DNA of 5,609 nt from Chthonomonas sp. UBA2387 (GTDB lineage Bacteria > Armatimonadota > Fimbriimonadia > Fimbriimonadales > Fimbriimonadaceae): positions 44,595 to 50,203 of the forward strand of contig DDSP01000024.1 of NCBI GenBank assembly GCA_002343445.1. The letters run 5' to 3'. Position 1 is the first letter of the stretch. Each line of letters starts with the position of its first letter. The translations under genes and the position numbers were made by a program. This document shows, in pieces, positions 1 to 4,857 of the stretch. A model generated the notes under the pieces. It worked only from the letters and a program-made list of their open reading frames with translations. It did no database searches and had not been told where the DNA came from.

Positions 1-1
1 C

Positions 2-400
2 GTCGAGCCAGACCTCCCAGCCGACGCCGCTCGCGCCGATGCTGGGCGACTCCCAGTCGTCCTCGACCAACCGCACGTCGTTCTTCTTGGTATCGAAGCC
101 GAGCGCATTCAGCGAACCCATGTACAGGTCCACGATGTCGTCCGGACTCGGCTTCATGATGACCTGGTACTGGTAGTAGCGCTGGTTCCGCATGGGGTTG
201 CGCGTGTAGCGGCCATCGGCGGGACGGCGCGAGGGCTGGACATAGGCCACGTTCCACGGCTCGGGTCCCAGACTTCGGAGCGACGTGGCAGGGTGCATCG
301 TGCCTGCGCCAACCTCCATGTCGTACGGCTGCACGATCATGCAACCCTTCGACGCCCAATAGGCGTTGAGGCGTTCGACGAGGTCCTGGAGCGTGGTCAC
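2..400 (-). CDS. glyQ: Glycyl-tRNA synthetase alpha subunit, N-terminal part (runs off left edge)
   Basis: This is the catalytic alpha subunit of the alpha2-beta2 (bacterial) glycyl-tRNA synthetase, a cytoplasmic class II enzyme that activates glycine with ATP and charges tRNA-Gly together with the GlyS beta subunit. The 133 visible codons align from end to end with the start of GlyQ. They include QPYDMEVGAGTMHPAT at about residues 24-39, LGPEPWNVAYVQPSRRPADG at 44-63, YYQYQVIMKPSPDDI at 75-89 and VEDDWESP...GWEVWLD at 112-133. Known GlyQ proteins usually have GAWG where this one has GASG (residues 122-125). The GTG start at 400 gives the family's usual N-terminus, with VTTLQDL where others have MTFQQL. 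No Shine-Dalgarno lies before it; a TACAAT box sits 6 nt upstream, suggesting a leaderless transcript. The rest of glyQ, and possibly glyS, would lie left of the window. Confidence 0.96.
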   Translation of the reverse strand, partial: MTTLQDLVERLNAYWASKGCMIVQPYDMEVGAGTMHPATSLRSLGPEPWNVAYVQPSRRPADGRYTRNPMRNQRYYQYQVIMKPSPDDIVDLYMGSLNALGFDTKKNDVRLVEDDWESPSIGASGVGWEVWLD

Positions 401-406
401 GCCACC

Positions 407-434
407 ATTGTACTTGGAGGTCCGATCCCGGCAA
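407..434 (-). promoter_or_regulatory. Probable leaderless glyQ promoter
   Basis: Read on the minus strand, TTGCCG (434-429) is followed by a 16-nt spacer and TACAAT (412-407). Six nucleotides then separate the box from the GTG start at 400. A -10 box at that distance places the transcription start on or next to the G of GTG, so the message would have no leader. The -10 hexamer is a good match to TATAAT and the -35 is moderate. The absence of a Shine-Dalgarno at usable spacing supports the reading. Confidence 0.6.
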
Positions 435-449
435 TTCTCCTTGGAGGTC
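413..449. repeat. 10-bp direct repeat in the glyQ/TPR intergenic region
   Basis: CTTGGAGGTC occurs exactly at 413-422 and again at 440-449, 27 bp start to start. One copy lies in the spacer of the glyQ promoter and the other just upstream of its -35 box. The placement fits a pair of regulator half-sites acting on glyQ, on the divergent TPR gene, or on both. Chance duplication of a 10-mer cannot be excluded, and no matching regulator is identifiable in the window. Confidence 0.4.
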
Positions 450-477
450 GCTCGCGTCTCGGGCCGATGATTCTGTT

Positions 478-482
478 GAGGA
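478..482 (+). promoter_or_regulatory. Shine-Dalgarno selecting the TTG start of the TPR gene
   Basis: GAGGA sits 7 nt before the TTG at 490. It is the reason to prefer this rare start codon over the in-frame ATG at 520, which has no comparable site in front of it. Confidence 0.55.
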
Positions 483-489
483 ACTGATC

Positions 490-1359
490 TTGACCCTCCC
501 CTTCCGAAGACGTGGACGTATGGCGCCGCTCGACATGGCCGAAGCGGCCTGGGCGCGGGGCGATCTGGAACAGGCGGCCCATGGTTATGAAGTACATATT
601 CGTCGAGCCGCCGCCTCGGACGACCTGGCTTACCCCCGGCGGCAAGCACTTCGTTGCCTGACGACCCTCGGCGAACGGGCGCTCGAAACTGGGGATCTCG
701 GCGCGGCGGTGCGAGCATTCGTTCGCGCCGTAGCCATCGGCCCGACCTATCCCGATCTCAAGCGGAAGCTCGCCTCGGCGCTGGCGGCGAGTGGTCAGCT
801 CAAAGAGGCCCGTCGGTTATTGGACTTGGCCATCGAGGCGAACCCGGGCTTCGCGTTCGCCCGAGTGGACCGTGCCGTCATGGACTTCGCCGCAGGGTAC
901 TGCGAAGAAGCCCTCCACGAGGTCGAAGAAGCGTGTCGGCTGGAACCCAAACTGCGACAGGAGCGGCTTCAGGCCGCCCGAGCGGCCTACTGCCGAGGGA
1001 ACACTCCGGCGGCGCTGTTGAACCTCCGTCACGTGGTTCCCGCAGGCAGAAACCCCGCCGACTTCTTCACCGACGTGGGTGACGAACTGGTGTCGAGGGG
1101 CCGTCCAGAACTGGCCGTCTCCGAGTACCGGCGCGCGCTGGCGGCCGAGCCGTTGTACGTGGACACTCGCCTAAGGCTGGCTCGGGCGCTGTATGCCTGC
1201 GGTCAGACTCTGGAAGCTGCGATCGAAGCCCAGAAGTGCCTCGAAGCGAACCCCCGCTACGACGAGGCGCGGGCGCTGTTGGCCCAATGGTCGGACCCGT
1301 CTCGCCCCAAGGAGAGCGCGCTTCGTCCGCTGGCCGAGCCCATGCCTCGGGCAGGTTGA
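490..1359 (+). CDS. Tetratricopeptide (TPR) repeat protein, unknown partner
   Basis: This is a 289-residue protein made almost entirely of helical TPR units, which act as scaffolds for protein binding rather than as enzymes. Units with the usual small-residue spacing (G/A at 8 and 20, P near 32) are visible at about residues 53-86, 87-120 (ending DLAIEANPG), 121-154 (ending ACRLEPK), 192-224 (ending ALAAEPLY) and 225-258 (ending CLEANPRY), with weaker helices at 14-36 and 155-180. There is no signal peptide or membrane segment, so it is probably cytoplasmic. The N-terminus is basic (FRRRGR) and the last 20 residues are rich in proline and arginine. I chose TTG 490 because GAGGA at 478-482 lies 7 nt before it. 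ATG 520 (residue 11) is the alternative and has no such site. It diverges from glyQ with 89 bp between starts. Its partner cannot be told from the sequence. Confidence 0.87.
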   Translation: MTLPFRRRGRMAPLDMAEAAWARGDLEQAAHGYEVHIRRAAASDDLAYPRRQALRCLTTLGERALETGDLGAAVRAFVRAVAIGPTYPDLKRKLASALAASGQLKEARRLLDLAIEANPGFAFARVDRAVMDFAAGYCEEALHEVEEACRLEPKLRQERLQAARAAYCRGNTPAALLNLRHVVPAGRNPADFFTDVGDELVSRGRPELAVSEYRRALAAEPLYVDTRLRLARALYACGQTLEAAIEAQKCLEANPRYDEARALLAQWSDPSRPKESALRPLAEPMPRAG

Positions 1360-1423
1360 CGGGATTCCTTACGGAACTCAAGAGCCATGGAGAGCGTCTC
1401 AGAATATGGCAGATTAGACATAC

Positions 1424-1842
1424 ATGGCGGATTCGAAGGACCTGGTGTGGCTCGGGTCTTCATTGGACGACCTCCGTGACTTCCCAGAGGGACCTCGCCG
1501 GGAGGTCGGGCACGCTCTGCGGGAAGCTCAGAGTGGTGGCAAGCATGCCCACGCCAAGCCGCTCAAAGGCTTAGGGGCGCGAGTGTGCTTGAGGTCGTCG
1601 AGGACTTCGACACCGACACCTACCGTGCGGTCTACACGGTGAAGTTTGAGGAGGCAATCTACGTCCTTCACTGCTTCCAGAAGAAGTCGAAGTCAGGGAT
1701 CGCGACTCCAAAGCAAGATATGGAACTCATCGAACGACGCTTCAAGCTGGCCGAACAGGAGCATCAGAAATGGAAAAGAAACCAGGAACCCCGCAGTTCA
1801 CTTCAAAGCCACTGGAAGGGCTCGACAAGGAGACGACGATGA
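1424..1842 (+). pseudogene. HigB-type toxin (Gp49-like, RelE superfamily), split by a one-base frameshift
   Basis: This would be the toxin of a type II toxin-antitoxin pair. Members of the family are ribosome-dependent mRNA interferases. From ATG 1424 the first 51 codons give DLVWLGSSLDDLRDFPEG (residues 6-23) and HAKPLKGLG (43-51). From about 1576 the match continues in the frame one base back, as VLEVVEDFDTDTYRAVYTV, then YVLHCFQKKSKSGIATPK and ELIERRFKLAEQEH. These are the family's conserved blocks in the right order, with no residue lost between them. One extra G in the GGGG run at 1574-1577 would restore a 139-residue protein reading KGLGGASVLEVVED. As given, the first frame runs out of phase to a stop at 1642. 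The repaired frame ends at 1842, overlapping the antitoxin start as ATGA. An in-frame TAG at 1415 rules out a longer N-terminus. It is either a real inactivating deletion or a homopolymer sequencing error. A stand-alone product from GTG 1585 is unlikely because it has no Shine-Dalgarno and only half the fold. Confidence 0.85.
1827..1832 (+). promoter_or_regulatory. Strong Shine-Dalgarno of the antitoxin gene
   Basis: AAGGAG lies 6 nt before ATG 1839, inside the 3' end of the toxin frame. It fixes the antitoxin start and gives it strong initiation of its own, as expected for an antitoxin that must be made in excess over its toxin. Confidence 0.75.
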
Positions 1843-2180
1843 TGGACCGCGACGTTTCGGAGAGAATCACCCCCAGCAGCGGCAACGTGTTTGCGGATCT
1901 CGGGTTTGCCAATCCAGAGGAGGAACTCGCCAAATCCCAGCTGGTGAGCGCGGTGGCCGAGGTCATCCGAGAGCGGCGTCTCGCACAAACGAAAGTCGCC
2001 GAACTGATCGGAGTCGATCAGCCCACGGTTTCCAAGCTCTTGCGGGGTCGAACGGAGGGATTCACCTGCGACCGGCTGATGAGGTTGCTCAATCAACTCG
2101 GGCAGGATGTCGAGATCTCCGTCTCTCCGAAGCGGAGCGAAGAAGCGCGGGTCAGCGTGTCTCTCAAGCACACGCTCTGA
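1839..2180 (+). CDS. HigA-type XRE-family antitoxin
   Basis: This 113-residue helix-turn-helix protein is the antitoxin partner of the Gp49-like toxin just upstream. Such antitoxins bind and neutralise the toxin and repress their own operon. The sequence carries the family marks SGNVFADLGFANPEEELAKS (residues 14-33), then the HTH at about 36-85, with TKVAELIGVDQPTVSKLLRG at 51-70 covering the recognition helix region, and the following GFTCDRLMRLLNQLGQDVEI block (74-93). I start it at 1839 (MMDRDVSERITP) because of AAGGAG at 1827-1832 and the ATGA overlap with the toxin stop. An in-frame ATG at 1770 also has AGGAG 8 nt upstream and would add 23 residues, but it would overlap the toxin by 73 bp. 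The frame is intact although the toxin is broken. Putative autoregulatory operators upstream of 1424 are not obvious. Confidence 0.92.
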   Translation: MMDRDVSERITPSSGNVFADLGFANPEEELAKSQLVSAVAEVIRERRLAQTKVAELIGVDQPTVSKLLRGRTEGFTCDRLMRLLNQLGQDVEISVSPKRSEEARVSVSLKHTL

Positions 2181-2220
2181 GCGTTCCAAGGAAGTCGCCG
2201 CGAGCGATCACCCCTTGCTA

Positions 2221-2242
2221 GTCTCAAGGGCGGGCTTGAGAC
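2221..2242. terminator. Perfect 8-bp hairpin downstream of the antitoxin
   Basis: GTCTCAAG (2221-2228), a six-base loop GGCGGG, and CTTGAGAC (2235-2242) form a perfect inverted repeat 40 nt after the antitoxin stop. It could end the toxin-antitoxin transcript, but no T-run follows on either strand. An operator or an element of the region upstream of the DnaA-like gene is an alternative. Confidence 0.4.
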
Positions 2243-2264
2243 GGGCATGGCATCAGGGTCCCCT

Positions 2265-2273
2265 TGTGGAAAA
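2265..2273 (-). promoter_or_regulatory. Near-consensus DnaA box upstream of the DnaA-family gene
   Basis: The plus strand reads TGTGGAAAA, which is TTTTCCACA on the minus strand and differs from the consensus TTATCCACA at one position. It lies about 120 bp upstream of the -35 box of the DnaA-family gene, in a locally AT-richer stretch. Single boxes upstream of dnaA often serve autoregulation. I found no second good box in the window, so an origin of replication is not supported by this alone. Confidence 0.5.
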
Positions 2274-2374
2274 CTTGGGGGTAATGGGAGTTTCATCGAA
2301 AACGGGCTACTCGAAGAAAACGAGAGATTGTGAAAGGATGGAGAATCTGACCGAAGCTAGAGAATGTCCATATC

Positions 2375-2395
2375 GGCCCTTTGACGGCCCTTGAC
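2375..2395 (+). repeat. Tandem GGCCCTT(T)GAC repeat over the -35 region
   Basis: GGCCCTTTGAC (2375-2385) is followed directly by GGCCCTTGAC (2386-2395). The two units are one helical turn apart and each contains a TTGAC. The second unit supplies the -35 box of the promoter for the DnaA-family gene. It could be an operator for a protein binding one face of the DNA, or simply a duplicated -35. Confidence 0.45.
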
Positions 2396-2419
2396 GACCA
2401 ACGTCCAGATTCTTAACAA
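2391..2419 (+). promoter_or_regulatory. Sigma-70-type promoter of the DnaA-family gene
   Basis: TTGACG (2391-2396), a 17-nt spacer and TAACAA (2414-2419) make a good housekeeping-type promoter. The predicted transcription start is near 2426, giving a leader of about 20 nt before ATG 2447. A second TTGACG at 2381-2386 is too far from this -10 to pair with it. Confidence 0.6.
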
Positions 2420-2433
2420 TGGTTCAGGTTGCT

Positions 2434-2439
2434 GGGTGG
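2434..2439 (+). promoter_or_regulatory. Shine-Dalgarno-like site choosing ATG 2447
   Basis: GGGTGG is 7 nt before ATG 2447. The in-frame TTG at 2429 would add six residues (MLGGNR) but has only CAGG abutting it, so ATG 2447 is preferred. Confidence 0.45.
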
Positions 2440-2446
2440 CAACCGG

Positions 2447-3475
2447 ATGGCCGTGCCGCATCAATCCGCTCTCGAATCTGTGGTCAGTCTCCAGAACCAC
2501 GAAGCCGATGGGAACGCTTCGGTCCGTCTGTCGGACGTGCTGTTCCAGTCCAGCGTGAGCGGGTTTCAAGCCCTTGCGCCCCTTCCCAGCAATGTCGAGG
2601 CCATCGAAGCCGCCATGGCCTTTGCGGCGTGCCACCGCCCCCATGTGGCCATTTTTGGGCCGAGCGGATGGGGAAAGAGCCACTTGTTGCACGCCGCAAA
2701 CGACCGCTTGCTGGCCCATGGTCTGCGCCCAAGACTCGTGGCCGCCGCCGAGTGGGTCGGCGACGCCGCACGCCACTCTTCGGACGAACCGCTCCTCCTC
2801 GACAACCTGCAGGATTGCCTCCGGCAACCACGGCTCAAGCAGGTGATGCGCTTAGAACTGGAGCGTCGCGTGCGCTCCGGTGGCCCGACGTTGGTGGCTG
2901 TGACGGCGCAGCGGGTCGACCGCGAATGCCGCTCGCTGCTCCCCCGATTGCGCGAATGGCTGGTCGAGATGATCCAACCGCCCACCGTCGAAGAGCGAGA
3001 ACTCATTGTCCGCCAGATGGCGTTCGCCGAGAACCTCGTGCTCTCCGATGCCTTGGTCTCGGTCCTCGCTGCACGATTGGGCGGCGACGGTCGAACGCTT
3101 CTCGGCTCCCTGAAGCGGCTGCGCCTGGCTGGCGAGCACTGGTCCACCGGGGCGGCGACGCTCCGGGCGCTCGGGCTGCTCAATCCGTTTTTTGCCGATC
3201 AAAGCAGTTGGGACCTGCGCGAGCACATCCACCGGACCGTCTCGCGCGAAGCGGTGAGTTCGGACGTTGCGCCGCAGCCGATTTCGACGTACTTGATGAT
3301 GAGGTACGCCCAACTCCCCGAAGATCAGATCGCCCTGTTCTATCGGCAGCGCCCTTCGGACGTCTACGCTTCCGTGGTCGCGTTGGAAGGCCGCCGCGAA
3401 CAGGACCCGAAGCTCACCGCACAGGTCTCCCGACTGGCGATCCGCGTCGTCGAGTCGCTGCAGGACGAGAACTGA
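2447..3475 (+). CDS. DnaA-family AAA+ ATPase, short form without domain I and with degenerate domain IV
   Basis: This 342-residue protein has the AAA+ core shared by DnaA and Hda. Walker A is GPSGWGKS at residues 71-78, followed by HLLHAAN as in DnaA. Walker B is LLLDNLQ at 116-122, where DnaA normally has IDDIQ and E. coli Hda has IDNIE. Sensor 1 is around TLVAVTAQR (148-156). An arginine-finger region LPRLREWLVEMIQPP is at 165-179 (DnaA: SRFxWGL...I.PP), and the sensor 2 arginine is probably R216. Residues 276-325 resemble DnaA domain IV, but the DHTT signature that reads the DnaA box is replaced by PSDVY at 303-307. The N-terminal DnaB/oligomerisation domain I is absent; only about 30 unstructured residues precede the core. 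Full DnaA is typically about 450 residues and Hda about 230, so this is intermediate. It may be a divergent replication initiator, a regulator of initiation, or a DnaA-like transcription factor. A DnaA box and promoter lie upstream. Start reasoning: GGGTGG before ATG 2447. Confidence 0.85.
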   Translation: MAVPHQSALESVVSLQNHEADGNASVRLSDVLFQSSVSGFQALAPLPSNVEAIEAAMAFAACHRPHVAIFGPSGWGKSHLLHAANDRLLAHGLRPRLVAAAEWVGDAARHSSDEPLLLDNLQDCLRQPRLKQVMRLELERRVRSGGPTLVAVTAQRVDRECRSLLPRLREWLVEMIQPPTVEERELIVRQMAFAENLVLSDALVSVLAARLGGDGRTLLGSLKRLRLAGEHWSTGAATLRALGLLNPFFADQSSWDLREHIHRTVSREAVSSDVAPQPISTYLMMRYAQLPEDQIALFYRQRPSDVYASVVALEGRREQDPKLTAQVSRLAIRVVESLQDEN

Positions 3476-3481
3476 ACGGAC

Positions 3482-3531
3482 CCCGGTAGGAGAAACCTGT
3501 CAAGAGTGCCAGTTACGGTTTTTCAACCGGG
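3482..3531. repeat. Interrupted inverted repeat between the DnaA-like and GGDEF genes
   Basis: CCCGGT (3482-3487) and ACCGGG (3526-3531) are perfect inverted copies. Inside them AAACC (3493-3497) can pair with GGTTT (3517-3521). Starting 7 nt after the DnaA-like stop, this could act as a termination or processing stem, or as a protein site. It lacks a following T-run and does not match any riboswitch I know. Confidence 0.3.
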
Positions 3532-3538
3532 TGCTGAA

Positions 3539-3544
3539 TAGACA
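3539..3544 (+). promoter_or_regulatory. Possible -10 box for a leaderless GGDEF-protein transcript
   Basis: TAGACA ends 6 nt before GTG 3551, the same spacing as the -10 boxes at glyQ and the serine hydrolase. The hexamer is a poor match to TATAAT and no clear -35 is seen, so this rests mainly on the shared geometry and on the lack of a Shine-Dalgarno. Confidence 0.3.
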
Positions 3545-3550
3545 AGTACA

Positions 3551-4843
3551 GTGCATCCCGTCATTGATCTAGAACTGGTATATGCGTGTGTCACTCCGCG
3601 AGATCGCGTGAGGACGGCCCGCGAAACCATGCGGGACAAGGGCCTCAGGCGCATCGGCGTGGTCGAGGGCGATCGCCTGGTGGGCGTCATCGGACTGGAC
3701 AACGTCGCCGAGGCGCCGGACGATTCGCCTGTGTTCCGCTACATGAACGGGGAGCCGACCACGATGCCGCCCGACACACCGGTACGCGAAGCCAGCCGGA
3801 TGTTCATCGAGAAGAACCTCGATGCCATCCCCGTGGCTTCCGACGAGAAGTTCTACGGATTCGTCACCTCAGCACTCCTCTTGCAGGAAATGGGCCGGTC
3901 GTGGGACCCCCTGACCGAACTCAGTTGGAGCGACACGCTTCGTAGCTGGGGCGTCAGCCAACTCAAGCGGGGCCACGAGATCAGCATCGTATTCATCGAC
4001 CTCGACGGTTTCGGCAAGTTCAACAAGAAGCTCGGTCACGTGACCGGCGACCGTGTGTTGAAGCGGGTGGCTCAGGAACTGCGAGACCTCATCAACCCAG
4101 AGCGCGACATCCTGGTTCGCTACGGCGGCGACGAGTTCGCCATTGGCACGCTGCGCAATCGAGACTTGGCGCTGGCGTTTGCCAAACACGTCGAGCGCTC
4201 CGTCGCCGACAGTCTGGCGGGCGAGTTTGACGAGCCGGTCACGATCAGCGTCGGCACGTGGGGTGGAAAGCGCTCGAAGGAACGCGACAACGTCCACTAC
4301 GAGGCGACACTCGATGCCCTGATCAACTTGGCCTCCAAGCACTGCCAGTCGCTCAAGACGCAGAAGCAACTCAGCGTGGCGACCCACCTCACCGATGCCG
4401 AATCCACGACGACGGTCGAGGGCAACTCGATCGGCATCGTTGCGGTCTCGGTGGACGAAAGCGCTCCGTTCTCGCCTGCTGCGGTCCAACTGTGCGCTGT
4501 CTCGACCGGGGTTCACCGTCAAGGAGGACGCGTGAGCATCGAGTCGGTATGTCTGGCCACGCTCAAAGCCTTGGAAGGGCTGATGTCGGGCGTGCAATGC
4601 GTGCTGGACCGCATTTCGCTCGAAGGCGCACCAGGAGGCGAGTGGGTGGTCCGCGTGACGGGACTGCTCCGGTCGTTCGGCCGCGAGATCCCTGTGGAAG
4701 CCTCGGAAATCGTGGGGACGGACATGCCGATGGCCGCAGCGCGGGCGACGGTCGCCGCCTTTGCAGGCAAGGACGCCGCAAAGGTGATGGGCATGGAAGA
4801 CTCCGCCGACGAGTTCGCCAACGGCGAGTACGCCGACGCCTGA
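3551..4843 (+). CDS. CBS-domain GGDEF protein (putative diguanylate cyclase) with an unassigned C-terminal region
   Basis: This 430-residue soluble protein has three parts. Residues about 3-115 form a CBS pair, a module that usually binds adenine nucleotides (VREASRMFIEKNLDAIPVAS at 78-97 is typical). Residues about 118-270 are a GGDEF domain, with DPLTEL at 119-124, FIDLDGFGKFNKKLGHVTGD at 148-167, RYGGDEF at 190-196 and VTISVGTWGG at 230-239. The intact GGDEF suggests synthesis of cyclic di-GMP from two GTP. The inhibitory I-site RxxD is not kept: the equivalent residues are PERD (183-186). Residues about 290-430 match nothing I recognise but look like two related units, each ending in an alanine-rich helix (VCLATLKALEGL and AAARATVAAFAG). 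There is no membrane segment or signal peptide. GTG 3551 is the only practical start, because TAG at 3539 closes the frame and there is no Shine-Dalgarno. CBS input suggests control by nucleotides; that is inference. Confidence 0.88.
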   Translation: MHPVIDLELVYACVTPRDRVRTARETMRDKGLRRIGVVEGDRLVGVIGLDNVAEAPDDSPVFRYMNGEPTTMPPDTPVREASRMFIEKNLDAIPVASDEKFYGFVTSALLLQEMGRSWDPLTELSWSDTLRSWGVSQLKRGHEISIVFIDLDGFGKFNKKLGHVTGDRVLKRVAQELRDLINPERDILVRYGGDEFAIGTLRNRDLALAFAKHVERSVADSLAGEFDEPVTISVGTWGGKRSKERDNVHYEATLDALINLASKHCQSLKTQKQLSVATHLTDAESTTTVEGNSIGIVAVSVDESAPFSPAAVQLCAVSTGVHRQGGRVSIESVCLATLKALEGLMSGVQCVLDRISLEGAPGGEWVVRVTGLLRSFGREIPVEASEIVGTDMPMAAARATVAAFAGKDAAKVMGMEDSADEFANGEYADA

Positions 4844-4845
4844 GC

Positions 4846-4851
4846 TAAACT
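4846..4851 (+). promoter_or_regulatory. -10 box of a probable leaderless serine hydrolase transcript
   Basis: TAAACT ends 6 nt before GTG 4858, just 2 nt after the previous stop codon. It follows the TAnnnT pattern seen at leaderless genes in Deinococcus and actinobacteria. There is no convincing -35, and no Shine-Dalgarno precedes the start. Confidence 0.5.
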
Positions 4852-4857
4852 CCCCGC

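Noticed and set aside
1366..1423. Operator palindromes before the toxin gene
   Set aside because: TTCC-TTAC-GGAA and GAGA-GCG-TCTC are only 4-bp arms, too short to call as antitoxin operators.
1565..1590. Programmed -1 frameshifting in the toxin gene
   Set aside because: The shift point GGC TTA GGG GCG is not an X XXY YYZ slippery heptamer, and a Gly tRNA on GGG would have to re-pair with AGG. A lost base in the G run is simpler.
1585..1842. Independent short gene starting at GTG 1585
   Set aside because: It contains only the second half of the toxin fold and has no Shine-Dalgarno. The first half lies directly upstream in the neighbouring frame.
2181..2446. Confident call of a replication origin
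   Set aside because: Only one good DnaA box is present and no AT-rich unwinding region or box cluster is seen. It is kept as a hypothesis in the findings.
2419..3489. Long ATG-started open frame overlapping the DnaA-like gene
   Set aside because: It is one frame off the gene that carries the Walker and DnaA motifs. Its product is arginine- and proline-rich, as expected of a GC-rich shadow frame.
3476..3550. Cyclic di-GMP riboswitch before the GGDEF gene
   Set aside because: CCGGTAGG recalls part of the GEMM motif, but the conserved core is absent and the 75-bp gap is too short for the full aptamer plus expression platform.
3869..4597. Long minus-strand open frame opposite the GGDEF gene
   Set aside because: It lies wholly within a well-supported plus-strand gene and shows no recognisable domain. 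High GC content makes long antisense frames common.
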